DNA of 64,000 bases, taken from contig JAUSTR010000006.1 of the NCBI GenBank assembly GCA_030812955.1, positions 1-64,000 of the forward strand, written 5' to 3'. Shown here piece by piece: positions 42,953 to 51,582 of this stretch (the stretch's first letter is position 1; every line of letters starts with the position of its first letter). Both the position numbers and the translations under genes were made by a program. The notes under the pieces are model-generated. The model had not been told where the DNA came from and did not search any database. It worked only from the letters and a program-made list of their open reading frames with translations. Source of the stretch: Bacillus alveayuensis (GTDB lineage: Bacteria; Bacillota; Bacilli; Bacillales; Aeribacillaceae).

Positions 42953-44656
42953 CTAAATGCATTTAAGTGTACGCAGTCGATTGAAAGCTGCTGCAATTTC
43001 ATAACGGCGAGGGCGAGCAAGTTCTCCAGGATGTCCTTTATGAGAAGAGATGGAATTTAGACCTTCTTTTTCGATTTTTTCTTCAATGAAATTTAAAATT
43101 TGCTGTACATTCATCTTTTTTGACAAAATGTTATTTCGTTCTAAATAAAACAATATTTCTGCAATCATTCTCGTTTGGCTATCATCTATTAATTGTTCTA
43201 CATGTAGTAAATGAATATCGCTTTTTCCGTATTGAATATGGTACCGTCCTCGCACATTTATTTTATGTTTATTCCCTTTTTGAGCATTCAAACTATTCGC
43301 AAGTGGTATTCGTTCTTGAATTATACCAAATTGATGCCCCCCCTCATTTTTTCTGCTAATAGGATTGGCTTTAGCAATTCGTTTTGCTTCTTTCGTTACA
43401 TCATATGGTAAATACTCCTCAACTTTAATTACACAATCAGCGACACGAAAATAATCTCCCGAACCTCCCATGACTAAAATGGTTGATATGTCATAATCTT
43501 GTTTTAGTAAGTCAACCTTATCAATAAATGGTGTAATCGGCTCTGATTTTTTTGCAATGAGCTCCTGCATTAGGAAATCACGGATCATAAAATTCGTCGC
43601 ACTCGTATCTTCATCTATTAAGAGAGTTTTTGCACCGGCTTCCATCATTTCAATAATATTGGCTGCTTGAGAAGTACTGCCACTTGCATTTTCTGTTGTA
43701 AAATATTTCGTATCTTTTCCGTATGGCAGTTTTCCAATGAATGGAGATATATCAACCTTCGAGATACTGCGACCGTCCTCTGCCCGAATTTTGACAGCTG
43801 TTTCATCTGTTAAGACGAATTCTCTTCCATCCCCTTCGATATGGTTATAGACACCTTGTTCAATAGCTTTAAGCAAAGTGGATTTTCCATGATATCCACC
43901 GCCGACAATTAATGTAATGCCTTTTCGGATTGCCATTCCTGTTATTGGGGTGTTGCGGTGAGGAACCGGAATTGAAATTTCCAGCTCTTTCGGACTTCGA
44001 AATGGAATGACTCCTTTTTTTAAAGGCTTGTCACTAATCCCGCTTTCTCGTGGCAAGATCGCTCCATTTGCAATAAAGGAAATTAATCCATTCTTTTTCA
44101 TATACTTTCGAATCGTTTGTTGTTGGTCCATTAAATAGACGCTACGTTGTATGTCTTTTTCTCGAATATCATATACAGATTTTTTTAACATTTCTGGGAT
44201 TATGCAAAAAAATATTTTCTCTGCTTCTTTACCTAAAATTCTTCGTCCATGTGCAGGCAAGCCAACTGATAAACAAATCGTGATAAACTGATCACTTATT
44301 TGAACGGCAGTCCTTTCGATCACTTTTTGATTAGGACGATCGATCATAATAACCCCACTTTTACCTGATCCTTTTATTCGGTTTTGTAGTCCTATTAACT
44401 CTTTATGAACTTTTCTCGCAATGAAATCTTCACAACAAATTTTTCGGTATTTTTGATCCGTCCATTTTGCTTTTATTTCCGTTCTATTTCTCGGAACGAC
44501 TACCCTTATTTTAGAAGGGCTTGCGAAAGGATCTCCTTGTACGTGATCAATGAATAATGTAAAGCTTGAAAACTGATATTTTCCTTGAATCTCTTTGTAT
44601 GCTTTATACCCTTTTTGATCAATTTTTTTTAATGTTTTCCGTAATCGTTCCACCAT
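42953..44656 (-). CDS. ABC-class ATPase domain protein
   Basis: 567 residues, a full-length member of the predicted ABC-class ATPases (PF09818 type). Walker A is GGGYHGKSTLL (about 246-256), the signature-like stretch is ENASGSTSQAANI, and Walker B is TLLIDEDTSATNF. N- and C-terminal domains flank the single ATPase core; no membrane segments. Related proteins in eukaryotes bind RNA, and the bacterial role is unknown. AAAGGAG precedes the ATG. Its upstream neighbour is rtp. Confidence 0.85.
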   Translation of the reverse strand: MVERLRKTLKKIDQKGYKAYKEIQGKYQFSSFTLFIDHVQGDPFASPSKIRVVVPRNRTEIKAKWTDQKYRKICCEDFIARKVHKELIGLQNRIKGSGKSGVIMIDRPNQKVIERTAVQISDQFITICLSVGLPAHGRRILGKEAEKIFFCIIPEMLKKSVYDIREKDIQRSVYLMDQQQTIRKYMKKNGLISFIANGAILPRESGISDKPLKKGVIPFRSPKELEISIPVPHRNTPITGMAIRKGITLIVGGGYHGKSTLLKAIEQGVYNHIEGDGREFVLTDETAVKIRAEDGRSISKVDISPFIGKLPYGKDTKYFTTENASGSTSQAANIIEMMEAGAKTLLIDEDTSATNFMIRDFLMQELIAKKSEPITPFIDKVDLLKQDYDISTILVMGGSGDYFRVADCVIKVEEYLPYDVTKEAKRIAKANPISRKNEGGHQFGIIQERIPLANSLNAQKGNKHKINVRGRYHIQYGKSDIHLLHVEQLIDDSQTRMIAEILFYLERNNILSKKMNVQQILNFIEEKIEKEGLNSISSHKGHPGELARPRRYEIAAAFNRLRTLKCI

Positions 44657-44730
44657 CTCTTTCTCCTTTTTGACAGGTCTAGTGAAAATGATTCATTTCT
44701 CTTTTATCAAGTTTTGTCTTGAAGACATTT

Positions 44731-45099
44731 TTAAGCGAAGTTATCTCGGATCGCTTTTTCGATTAGAGCTCTACAACGGTCTAACTCAGCCTTTAATTGC
44801 CGTTTATATTTTTTCGCTTTTTCATAATCAACAAACTCATAATAAACGACTTCTTGGAATTCTGTTCCCTCTTTTTTACGCTTTACTTGCTTTAAAATTC
44901 CATCATGAATCAAATCGTGCAGCGCTTTATATAATTCGGAATGATTAGGTTTATAACCGTATGGACGAAATTCATTTCGCAATACATCTAATAGCTTTAA
45001 TCCATACAATCTTTCTTGTTCAGTCATCGTTATTAAGTATAATTTTAAAAATGCTCTTTGTTTTAATAAAAAGCCGCTTGGATTTCGTTTTTCCCCCAT
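44731..45099 (-). CDS. rtp: Replication termination protein
   Basis: 122 residues, very close in length and sequence to B. subtilis Rtp: KQRAFLKLYLITMTEQERLY, then GLKLLDVLRNEF, KPNHSELYKALHDLIHDGILKQ and the C-terminal dimerisation helix LKAELDRCRALIEKAIRDNF. It is a winged-helix dimer that binds Ter sites and blocks replication forks from one direction by contrahelicase action. GAGGTG precedes the ATG. One strong and one weak Ter-like site lie just upstream (45117, 45227), and in B. subtilis such sites also serve rtp autoregulation. Confidence 0.95.
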   Translation of the reverse strand: MGEKRNPSGFLLKQRAFLKLYLITMTEQERLYGLKLLDVLRNEFRPYGYKPNHSELYKALHDLIHDGILKQVKRKKEGTEFQEVVYYEFVDYEKAKKYKRQLKAELDRCRALIEKAIRDNFA

Positions 45100-45116
45100 T
45101 GTTACACCTCTTATTT

Positions 45117-45145
45117 AACATAATCATATTATGTAAACAAAACTC
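45117..45145 (+). promoter_or_regulatory. Possible second Ter site, opposed orientation
   Basis: TTATGTA-AAC-AAAACTC (45129..45145) partly matches the Rtp core CTATGTACYAAATNTTC (11 of 17), with a loosely fitting A-half before it. It faces the opposite way to the site at 45227, as TerI and TerII do in B. subtilis. The sequence is also a palindrome (TTTAACATAA/TTATGTAAA) and its right arm resembles the XerD half of dif. Confidence 0.35.
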
Positions 45146-45226
45146 CCTTATAAATCTTTTATATTTACTAATCTTTGCTTATTTTACAATATTATCGGGA
45201 GGAAGAAAACTTTTTGATCATTATTT

Positions 45227-45253
45227 ATCATTTAGAACATAGTTTAATTAGAT
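45227..45253 (-). promoter_or_regulatory. Replication terminator site (Ter) bound by Rtp
   Basis: On the minus strand CTAATTAAACTATGTTCTAAAT lies at its core (written here as CTAATTAAA then CTATGTTCTAAAT). It fits the B. subtilis Ter consensus ACTAANWNNN-CTATGTACYAAAT with few mismatches, in both the A and B half sites. It lies 128 bases upstream of the rtp start codon. From known polarity a fork coming from lower coordinates would meet the B site first and be arrested. Confidence 0.75.
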
Positions 45254-45273
45254 TATTTGGGGTGTAAAAAAAT

Positions 45274-45298
45274 AACTAGCCAATGTGATTGACTAGTT
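45274..45298 (-). terminator. Terminator of the cotJ operon
   Basis: On the minus strand AACTAGTCAA / TTGGCTAGTT is followed by ATTTTTTT. Located 21 bases past the cotJC stop and next to the Ter site. Confidence 0.85.
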
Positions 45299-45318
45299 TT
45301 CAAAATTTAAGTGTTGTA

Positions 45319-45888
45319 TTAAAAATATTTCTTTTTGTCTCGTTCTTCTTTTAAAATTTCCACTGCTTCCCTAAATCTTTGGGAATGAACAATTTCTCGT
45401 TCTCTTAAAAAGCGAAGACTATCATTTAAATCAGGATCGTCTGACAAATCAATGAGCCACTGGTATGTTGCTCGTGCTTTCTCTTCAGCTGCTATATCTT
45501 CATATAAATCTGCAATCGGATCACCTTTTGCTTGAATATACGTAGCCGTCCAAGGAGCTCCTGCTGCATTATGATAAAATAATGCTCCATCATGATTGGC
45601 AAAATGCTCTCCAAGTCCTGCCTCTTTTAATTGTTCTGGAGTAGCATCTTTTGTTAATTTATAGACCATTGTGGCAATCATTTCAAGATGAGCAAATTCT
45701 TCTGTTCCAATATCCGTTAATAACCCGACTACTTTATCGGGAATTGTATATCGTTGGTTTAAATATCGTAATGCTGCAGCTAATTCTCCATCTGCCCCAC
45801 CATATTGCTCGATTAAGTATTTAGCTAGTTTCGGATTACACGTACTCACTCTCACAGGATATTGCATTTTTTTTTCATAAATCCACAT
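45319..45888 (-). CDS. cotJC: Spore coat protein CotJC (manganese-catalase family)
   Basis: 189 residues from ATG 45888, with GGAAGGAG 7 bases upstream; the longer in-frame start at 45972 would overlap cotJB. A ferritin-like four-helix core carries metal-ligand motifs: GELAAALRYLNQRY, GTEEFAHLEM and EKARATYQW with EIVHSQRF. Made in the mother cell as part of the coat; peroxide dismutation activity is likely from family. Third gene of cotJABC. Confidence 0.93.
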   Translation of the reverse strand: MWIYEKKMQYPVRVSTCNPKLAKYLIEQYGGADGELAAALRYLNQRYTIPDKVVGLLTDIGTEEFAHLEMIATMVYKLTKDATPEQLKEAGLGEHFANHDGALFYHNAAGAPWTATYIQAKGDPIADLYEDIAAEEKARATYQWLIDLSDDPDLNDSLRFLREREIVHSQRFREAVEILKEERDKKKYF

Positions 45889-45907
45889 ACGCATACTCCT
45901 TCCTATC

Positions 45908-46168
45908 TTAAACTTGCCATGGCCATGGCGCTTTTCCCCAGCTCCAATTTTGATCGGAGAAGCTATTCCCAAATTGTTTTAGTGGTCCGAATTTTGATTC
46001 AAATACTTGTTTTAATTGCATCGAATATTGGGCATATTGATTATATTGTTGAATAGCTTGATGATCATATGGGTGTGTATCTAAGTACAGTGTTAATTCT
46101 ACAAGGACAAAATCACACGCCTGTATTTCTTCCATTAGGTCATAATATTCTTGAGGCAACTGCTTCAT
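45908..46168 (-). CDS. cotJB: Spore coat protein CotJB
   Basis: 86 residues with the CotJB pattern [20 protein letters not shown] and [15 protein letters not shown]; Trp-rich C-terminus. Required together with CotJA for CotJC assembly into the coat in B. subtilis. Six bases after the cotJA stop, with AAAGGGAGG before the ATG. Confidence 0.93.
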   Translation of the reverse strand: MKQLPQEYYDLMEEIQACDFVLVELTLYLDTHPYDHQAIQQYNQYAQYSMQLKQVFESKFGPLKQFGNSFSDQNWSWGKAPWPWQV

Positions 46169-46173
46169 TTTGT

Positions 46174-46413
46174 TTACCTCCCTTTATTCTCATATGGGTT
46201 GTCATAATAATCCCAAAATACAGGCCATAAAGTTCCTTTTTTTAGTGCTTCTTTAGGAGAATATTGTTTTAAATTAGGTGGTTGAAATCCGAGATATAAA
46301 TTTGGCGGAGTCGAATAATATTTCATTCCAATCGGTTTGCATGGATCATACTTACTATGAAATGGCTGATACGATTTCATCGATGTATAAGCCTTTGGAG
46401 GCTGTTGATTCAT
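46174..46413 (-). CDS. cotJA: Spore coat-associated protein CotJA
   Basis: 79 residues from ATG 46413, with AAAGAGGTG 6 bases upstream (an ATG-like start three codons earlier is too close to it). Pro/Tyr-rich, with the CotJA C-terminus [17 protein letters not shown]. First gene of cotJABC. A sigma-E-like -10 lies 76 bases upstream (46489). Confidence 0.9.
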   Translation of the reverse strand: MNQQPPKAYTSMKSYQPFHSKYDPCKPIGMKYYSTPPNLYLGFQPPNLKQYSPKEALKKGTLWPVFWDYYDNPYENKGR

Positions 46414-46488
46414 CACACACACCTCTTTTCTTTAATTTCTTCCTCTATAGCCTTATTCAACGATTGCTTGTCTTCATGACATAAAAGT

Positions 46489-46496
46489 TTTGTATG
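46489..46496 (-). promoter_or_regulatory. Possible sigma-E -10 of the cotJ operon
   Basis: CATACAAA on the minus strand matches CATACAMT at 7 of 8. No good -35 (KMATATT) was found at the right distance. The cotJ operon of B. subtilis is sigma-E dependent. Confidence 0.3.
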
Positions 46497-46552
46497 ATTT
46501 AAGACTTTTTTGTCGAAATAATGTTTTTCAAACATCTTTTTATGAAACAAAA

Positions 46553-46666
46553 AAAGCCAGAGAACAAAAGTGATGGTTGGACAAAGTACATTTGTTCGAC
46601 CACGTGCTTTGTTCGGTTCATGGACAGTCGGAAAGCTACAAAGTTTACAAAGTTTACGAAAACATC
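46553..46666. repeat. Family A element, half copy
   Basis: It contains the inner hairpin ATGGTTGGACAAA / TTTGTTCGACCA, then GTTCGGTTCATGGACAGTCG and the right terminal repeat GTTTACGAAAAC, but no matching left terminal repeat. ACAAAGTTT is tandemly duplicated at the end. Lies in the gap 46414..46833 between cotJA and dhaS, which otherwise shows only promoter DNA. Confidence 0.72.
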
Positions 46667-46833
46667 CTTTAGAAATAATAAATTGGAAATCATACGAATG
46701 AATTACTAAAAAATGGTTGTTTTTTTCTGAATTTTTTGTATAATAAAACTGTATGCGTTTGCAACAAGATTTCTTGCTCTTATTTCTTCATCTTAGATGT
46801 TCCGTCAATGAAAACATTTTGGGAGGGTGATTT

Positions 46834-48318
46834 ATGAGTCAATTAATGATGGGCACTAAAGAAAAGGTAGCGGAGTTTTTAAAGGGAAAGAAAAAGCTTT
46901 ACATTAACGGTCAATTTGTTGAAAGTGCATCCGGAAAAACGTTTGATACACCTAACCCTGCCACTGGAGAAACATTGGCAACTGTATACGAAGCGGATAA
47001 AGAAGATATTGATCGGGCTGTCCGTGCGGCAAGGGAAGCTTTTGAAAAAGGTCCATGGTCAAAAATGACCCCAGCGACAAGAAGCCGCCTTATGTATAAG
47101 TTAGCCGATTTAATGGAGGAACATCAAGAAGAATTAGCCCAGCTTGAAACATTGGATAATGGGAAGCCAATTCGGGAAACGAGCAAAGCTGATGTCCCTT
47201 TAGCTATTGAGCATATGCGCTATTATGCTGGTTGGGCGACGAAAATAGTCGGTCAAACAATACCAGTAAATGGAAATTACTTTAATTATACTCGTCATGA
47301 GCCTGTTGGCGTTGTAGGACAGATTATTCCTTGGAATTTTCCATTATTAATGGCGATGTGGAAGCTTGGTGCAGCTCTAGCTACTGGATGTACGGTTGTT
47401 TTAAAACCTGCAGAACAAACTCCGTTATCTGCCTTATATCTAGCTGAACTCATTGAAGAAGCTGGATTCCCACCTGGTGTTATCAACATTGTTCCTGGAT
47501 TCGGGGAAACAGCAGGTCAAGCGATTGTGAATCACCCTAATATTGATAAAGTTGCATTTACTGGTTCTACAGAAGTCGGAAAGTTAATTATGAAAAATTC
47601 GTCCAATACACTTAAGCGGGTGACATTAGAATTAGGTGGTAAATCGCCTAATATCATATTACCTGATGCTGATTTATCGAAAGCGATCCCAGGTGCATTA
47701 AATGGCGTTATGTTTAACCAAGGTCAAGTCTGCTGTGCTGGTTCACGTGTATACATTCAAAAGAAGCATTATGACAACGTAGTGAGTGATATGGCATCTC
47801 ATGCTAAAAATATACGTCAAGGCTTTGGATTAAACCCTGATACGGAAATGGGCCCGCTTGTCAGTGAAGAACAACAAAGCCGCGTATTAAATTATATCGA
47901 AAAGGGTATCGAAGAAGGCGCTGAAGTGTTAGCCGGTGGTGGCAAACCAACGGAAGAGGGATATTTCGTTTCACCAACTATTTTCGCGAGTGTCGATGAT
48001 AAAATGACGATTGCCCAAGAGGAAATTTTTGGTCCAGTCATTGCGGCCATGCCGTATGATGATTTAGATGACGTCATTGAACGCGCCAATAATAGTATTT
48101 ACGGATTAGCAGCTGGTGTGTGGACGAGAGATGTCGCAAAAGCACACTATATTGCGAACAATTTAAAAGCTGGTACTGTTTGGGTAAACTGCTACAATGT
48201 ATTTGATGCAGCCTCTCCATTCGGAGGCTATAAACAATCCGGCATCGGACGGGAAATGGGATCATATGCCCTTGATAACTATACAGAAGTGAAAAGTGTT
48301 TGGATTAGCTTGACATAA
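46834..48318 (+). CDS. dhaS: Aldehyde dehydrogenase
   Basis: 494 residues, NAD-dependent ALDH. Cofactor loop [15 protein letters not shown], glutamate in LELGGKSPN, catalytic cysteine in [11 protein letters not shown], and the C-terminal [13 protein letters not shown]. Very like B. subtilis DhaS, which also lies near sodF and odhAB. Oxidises a broad range of aldehydes in the cytosol. GGGAGGGTG precedes the ATG. Ends at a hairpin (48335) followed by minisatellite DNA. Confidence 0.92.
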   Translation: MSQLMMGTKEKVAEFLKGKKKLYINGQFVESASGKTFDTPNPATGETLATVYEADKEDIDRAVRAAREAFEKGPWSKMTPATRSRLMYKLADLMEEHQEELAQLETLDNGKPIRETSKADVPLAIEHMRYYAGWATKIVGQTIPVNGNYFNYTRHEPVGVVGQIIPWNFPLLMAMWKLGAALATGCTVVLKPAEQTPLSALYLAELIEEAGFPPGVINIVPGFGETAGQAIVNHPNIDKVAFTGSTEVGKLIMKNSSNTLKRVTLELGGKSPNIILPDADLSKAIPGALNGVMFNQGQVCCAGSRVYIQKKHYDNVVSDMASHAKNIRQGFGLNPDTEMGPLVSEEQQSRVLNYIEKGIEEGAEVLAGGGKPTEEGYFVSPTIFASVDDKMTIAQEEIFGPVIAAMPYDDLDDVIERANNSIYGLAAGVWTRDVAKAHYIANNLKAGTVWVNCYNVFDAASPFGGYKQSGIGREMGSYALDNYTEVKSVWISLT

Positions 48319-48334
48319 CATTCGAAACATAATT

Positions 48335-48357
48335 GGTCCTCACGATCGGTGAGGGCC
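48335..48357 (+). terminator. Terminator after dhaS
   Basis: GGTCCTCAC / GTGAGGGCC stem with one G-T pair and a 5-base loop. Confidence 0.7.
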
Positions 48358-48431
48358 TATTTGTGTTTACGAATCTCACGTTTTTATGTAATTCAGCATT
48401 TTTTTGATACATTACCAAACTTTTATATTAG

Positions 48432-48735
48432 TTCGGCGCCTTAATCTCTCGGTTTTGCATCTCAATCTCTCGGTTTCGCGTCCTAATCTCTCGGTTTCGC
48501 GCCCTAATCTCTCGGTTTCGCGCCCTAATCTCTCGGTTTCGCATCTTAATCTCTCGGTTTCGCGCCCTAATCTCTCGGTTTCGCGCCCTAATCTCTCGGT
48601 TTCGCGCCCTAATCTCTCGGTTTCGCGCCCTAATCTCTCGGTTTTGCATCTCAATCTCTCGGTTTCGCGCCTCAATCTCTCGGTTTCGCGCCTCAATCTC
48701 TCGGTTTTGCACCTTCTTTCTCCGTTTCGTGATTT
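48432..48735. repeat. 21-bp minisatellite, about 14 units
   Basis: Units of 21 bases built on CTCGGTTTCGCGCCCTAATC with small variants (CGCATCTTAAT, TGCATCTCAAT, CGCGCCTCAAT). Thirteen clear CTCGGTTT cores are countable, with degenerate copies at both ends. The length is a multiple of three, so every frame without a stop stays open on both strands; these artificial frames (for example repeated NREIRAR) are not called as genes. GC-rich compared with its surroundings. Confidence 0.92.
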
Positions 48736-48826
48736 CGATTAAGTCCTCACTTATTTTTATACAATGGTGAACCATTCCCTTCAACTTTCATAATGTAAAA
48801 TAGAATGTTCATTAGGAGGAGTGCCT

Positions 48827-49678
48827 ATGCAACAAAACTATTTCGAGAATGTGAAAAATTGGGCTCATCATTTAAAAGAGCATTGGAAAGAGATACGTTC
48901 TTCCATTCCTGCTGAACAAAGAATATTCATTGAAGAAAAATTGCAACAATTCGAGCGACAACTACATGAACAAACATTTGAGAAAGACGAAATATTGTAT
49001 GAAAGAGCTATGAATCTATATGATTCTTTTCGTTTATTTTACCACCATTCTTATGTGCCGATCGGTCAGCACCGTCTTCCTCCTCTGCCATACGCCTATG
49101 ATGCACTTGAACCTTATATTTCCGAAAAAATTATGAAGCTCCATCATTTAAAACACCATCAAAGTTATGTTGATGGATTAAATAAAGCAGAAATCGAAAT
49201 GGCCAAAGCGAGAAAAACAGGGGATTATTCACTAATTAAACATTGGGAGCGAGAAGCAGCTTTTCATGGTGCGGGGCATTATTTGCATACCATTTTTTGG
49301 TCCATCATGAGTCCAAATGGCGGCGGCAAACCAAAAGGCCCATTAAAAGCAATGATCGAAAAATCTTTTGGAAGCTTTGACATGATGAAAAAGCATTTTT
49401 CTGAAGCAGCCAAAGCAGTAGAAGGAGTTGGCTGGGCCATCTTAGTTTGGTCGCCTCGCTCACATCGGTTAGAAATTTTACAGGCAGAAAAGCATCAAAA
49501 TTTAAGCCAATGGGATGTTATCCCTTTACTCGTCCTTGATGTATGGGAGCATGCTTATTATTTACAATATGAAAATGACCGAGGTAAATATATCGAAAAC
49601 TGGTGGAAAATTATCAATTGGAGAGAAGTTGAAAGACGATTTCATGAAGCTCAAAAAGTGAAATGGCAGCCTTTTTAA
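48827..49678 (+). CDS. sodF: Superoxide dismutase (Fe/Mn type) with N-terminal extension
   Basis: 283 residues from ATG 48827, with AGGAGG 8 bases upstream. A helical N-terminal extension of about 80 residues, absent from SodA, precedes the SOD fold. Metal ligands lie in KLHHLKHHQSYV, FHGAGHYLHTIFW and DVWEHAYYLQYEN. It matches the layout of B. subtilis SodF, next to yocR and odhAB. It detoxifies superoxide; the function of the extension is unknown. Convergent with yocR. Confidence 0.9.
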   Translation: MQQNYFENVKNWAHHLKEHWKEIRSSIPAEQRIFIEEKLQQFERQLHEQTFEKDEILYERAMNLYDSFRLFYHHSYVPIGQHRLPPLPYAYDALEPYISEKIMKLHHLKHHQSYVDGLNKAEIEMAKARKTGDYSLIKHWEREAAFHGAGHYLHTIFWSIMSPNGGGKPKGPLKAMIEKSFGSFDMMKKHFSEAAKAVEGVGWAILVWSPRSHRLEILQAEKHQNLSQWDVIPLLVLDVWEHAYYLQYENDRGKYIENWWKIINWREVERRFHEAQKVKWQPF

Positions 49679-49767
49679 TATCGTACCGTCATACAAATAT
49701 TTTTCAAGTGCTTAAAAAAAGCTCGAATGTCAAAAACTTAAAAATCCAACCCCAAAAAACTAGTATT

Positions 49768-49794
49768 AAAGCCGCTTCACAAAAAAGCGGCTTT
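49768..49794. terminator. Bidirectional terminator between sodF and yocR
   Basis: AAAGCCGCTT / AAGCGGCTTT perfect 10-bp stem between convergent genes. Confidence 0.85.
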
Positions 49795-49804
49795 CCTAAT
49801 TACT

Positions 49805-51160
49805 TTATTGAAATATTTTTAAAATACCTAAAGCATCTAAAAAGACGATGATAATTGCTACAGGTGCTACATAACGAATGAGTGTAAACCATAAGAGAAA
49901 TAAACGGCGACTTAGATTCGATCCTGAACAGAGCTCCTCCCACAGCACATTTTTTGGAATTTTTAACGGTACAAAAGTCGCAATTAACAATGCTCCTAAC
50001 GGCATTAATATATTGCTAACTAAAAAATCTGCAGCGTCAAAAATACTTTTGTCAAACAGCTGAAAATCGGATAATACGCCAAAAGATAAGGCAGATGGAA
50101 TCCCAACAATGAAAATGGCCAATCCCATCAATATCGAATATTTTTTTCTCTTATGCTCATTACCTTTTGACAAAGGTGCAACAATAATTTCTAACATCGA
50201 GAAAGCGGATGTAAGTGTTGCAAATAAGAATAATAGTAAAAATGCTGATAAGAATATCGTTCCAAAAGGAATTTGATCAAATACGGTTGGCAATACATGA
50301 AACAATAAGACCGGTCCGGCATTTGGTTTTAAATGAAACGCAAATACAGCTGGAAAAATGGCTAATCCAGCTAAAAATGCGACTAATAAATTTAAGAAAA
50401 CGATTGAAAAAGCCGATTGAGGTAAATTTTCTTGCTTTGATAAATAAGAACTATACGTCACCATGACGGAAACTCCAACACTTAGTGCAAAAAAAGATTG
50501 TCCCATTGCAAAAAGGACCGTTTCTGATGTTACGTTTGTAAAGTCAGGTTTTAAAAAAAAGATAATTCCTTCCATCGCTCCTTCAAGTGTTAAGGAACGA
50601 ATAATTAATATTAAAAAAATGATAAATAATAATGGCATCATCCATTTACTTGCCCATTCAATTCCATTTTGCACCCCTTTAGCGATGACAAATATGACAA
50701 TGGATAAAAAGATGAATTGAGCAATTATAGACAAATACGGATTGGATATCGTTTCACCAAATAATACACCGTACTGTTCTTCCGAAAGCCCATGTAGTTC
50801 ACCCGTCAAGGCTTTAAAAAGATATATAATAATCCAGCCGCCTACTACACTATAAAACGATAAAAGAATAAAACAAGTTATGATACCAAGTTTGCCAATC
50901 CATGGCCAAAAAGAATTTGGAGCAAGCTGACGATAAGCTCCAATCGCATCTTTATGCGTATGTCTGCCAATGATAAATTCAGCTAATAATAGCGGAAGGC
51001 CCACTAATAAAGTAAATAAAATAAAAATGATAAAAAAGATTCCTCCCCCGCTTGTACCAGCAACATAAGGGAATTTCCAAATAGCGCCTAGTCCGATTGC
51101 TGAACCTGCTGCAGCTAATATAAATGCCAATTTTGAAGACCACTGTTCCACTTGATTCAA
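49805..51160 (-). CDS. yocR: Sodium-dependent neurotransmitter-symporter family (NSS) transporter
   Basis: 451 residues with eleven to twelve hydrophobic segments. The NSS start is evident: [26 protein letters not shown], which contains the unwound TM1 substrate/sodium site. Bacterial members take up amino acids with sodium in the cytoplasmic membrane. TTG start after GAGGTG. Position beside sodF and near odhBA matches YocR of B. subtilis. The substrate is not determined. Confidence 0.88.
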   Translation of the reverse strand: MNQVEQWSSKLAFILAAAGSAIGLGAIWKFPYVAGTSGGGIFFIIFILFTLLVGLPLLLAEFIIGRHTHKDAIGAYRQLAPNSFWPWIGKLGIITCFILLSFYSVVGGWIIIYLFKALTGELHGLSEEQYGVLFGETISNPYLSIIAQFIFLSIVIFVIAKGVQNGIEWASKWMMPLLFIIFLILIIRSLTLEGAMEGIIFFLKPDFTNVTSETVLFAMGQSFFALSVGVSVMVTYSSYLSKQENLPQSAFSIVFLNLLVAFLAGLAIFPAVFAFHLKPNAGPVLLFHVLPTVFDQIPFGTIFLSAFLLLFLFATLTSAFSMLEIIVAPLSKGNEHKRKKYSILMGLAIFIVGIPSALSFGVLSDFQLFDKSIFDAADFLVSNILMPLGALLIATFVPLKIPKNVLWEELCSGSNLSRRLFLLWFTLIRYVAPVAIIIVFLDALGILKIFQ

Positions 51161-51210
51161 TCAACTCACCTCTTACTGTCGTTCCCTGCTGATTAAACTT
51201 TAAAATATTT

Positions 51211-51233
51211 GGCTGTTAGCTTCACTAACAGCC
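51211..51233 (-). terminator. Terminator after the DUF6501 gene
   Basis: GGCTGTTAG / CTAACAGCC perfect 9-bp stem with a 5-base loop. Confidence 0.8.
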
Positions 51234-51245
51234 TTATCTTCCAAG

Positions 51246-51446
51246 TTATTCTTGAAAATAATCTTTATAAAACCCGCCTACTTGGCCGGTATTATCGATC
51301 ACAAAATAAAATTCTTCTGTTTCATTTTTCACTTCATAAGTTTTCCCAACTGTCAGCACATTGTTGACCATATATTTTTGCGCATTCGTATGTACACATT
51401 TCACTTTTTTAATCGTTGGCTTCTCTTTCCATGTCAAATGAATCAT
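51246..51446 (-). CDS. DUF6501-family small protein
   Basis: 66 residues, no membrane segment, starting MIHLTWKEKPTIKKVKCVHT and ending in a beta-rich half (VGKTYEVKNETEEFYFVIDN). The pattern is that of a conserved Bacillaceae protein of unknown function named DUF6501. AGAAGGAG precedes the ATG. Its own terminator follows at 51211. Possibly a small SH3-like barrel; this is a guess from the strand pattern. Confidence 0.8.
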   Translation of the reverse strand: MIHLTWKEKPTIKKVKCVHTNAQKYMVNNVLTVGKTYEVKNETEEFYFVIDNTGQVGGFYKDYFQE

Positions 51447-51534
51447 ATACCTGCACTCCTTCTTTAGAATGTATGTACAATCGATTATACACGATTCGAT
51501 CTCGTCTGTTAATCATCATCAAAAAAGCGAATAA

Positions 51535-51571
51535 ATACGGCTGATTGATGGTGGACATCAATCAGCCGTAT
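51535..51571 (-). terminator. Terminator of the odhAB operon
   Basis: 16-bp perfect stem, ATACGGCTGATTGATG / CATCAATCAGCCGTAT, 12 bases past the odhB stop. Confidence 0.88.
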
Positions 51572-51582
51572 AATCAAGCTTG

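Noticed and set aside
48432..48735. Possible CRISPR array
   Set aside because: Units are contiguous with no unique spacers, and no cas genes are present.
48404..48784. Open frames of 94 to 118 codons on both strands with seven-residue repeats (such as NREIRAR or RETERLG)
   Set aside because: They arise because the 21-bp minisatellite unit is a multiple of three; no ribosome site, and overlapping frames are equally open on both strands.
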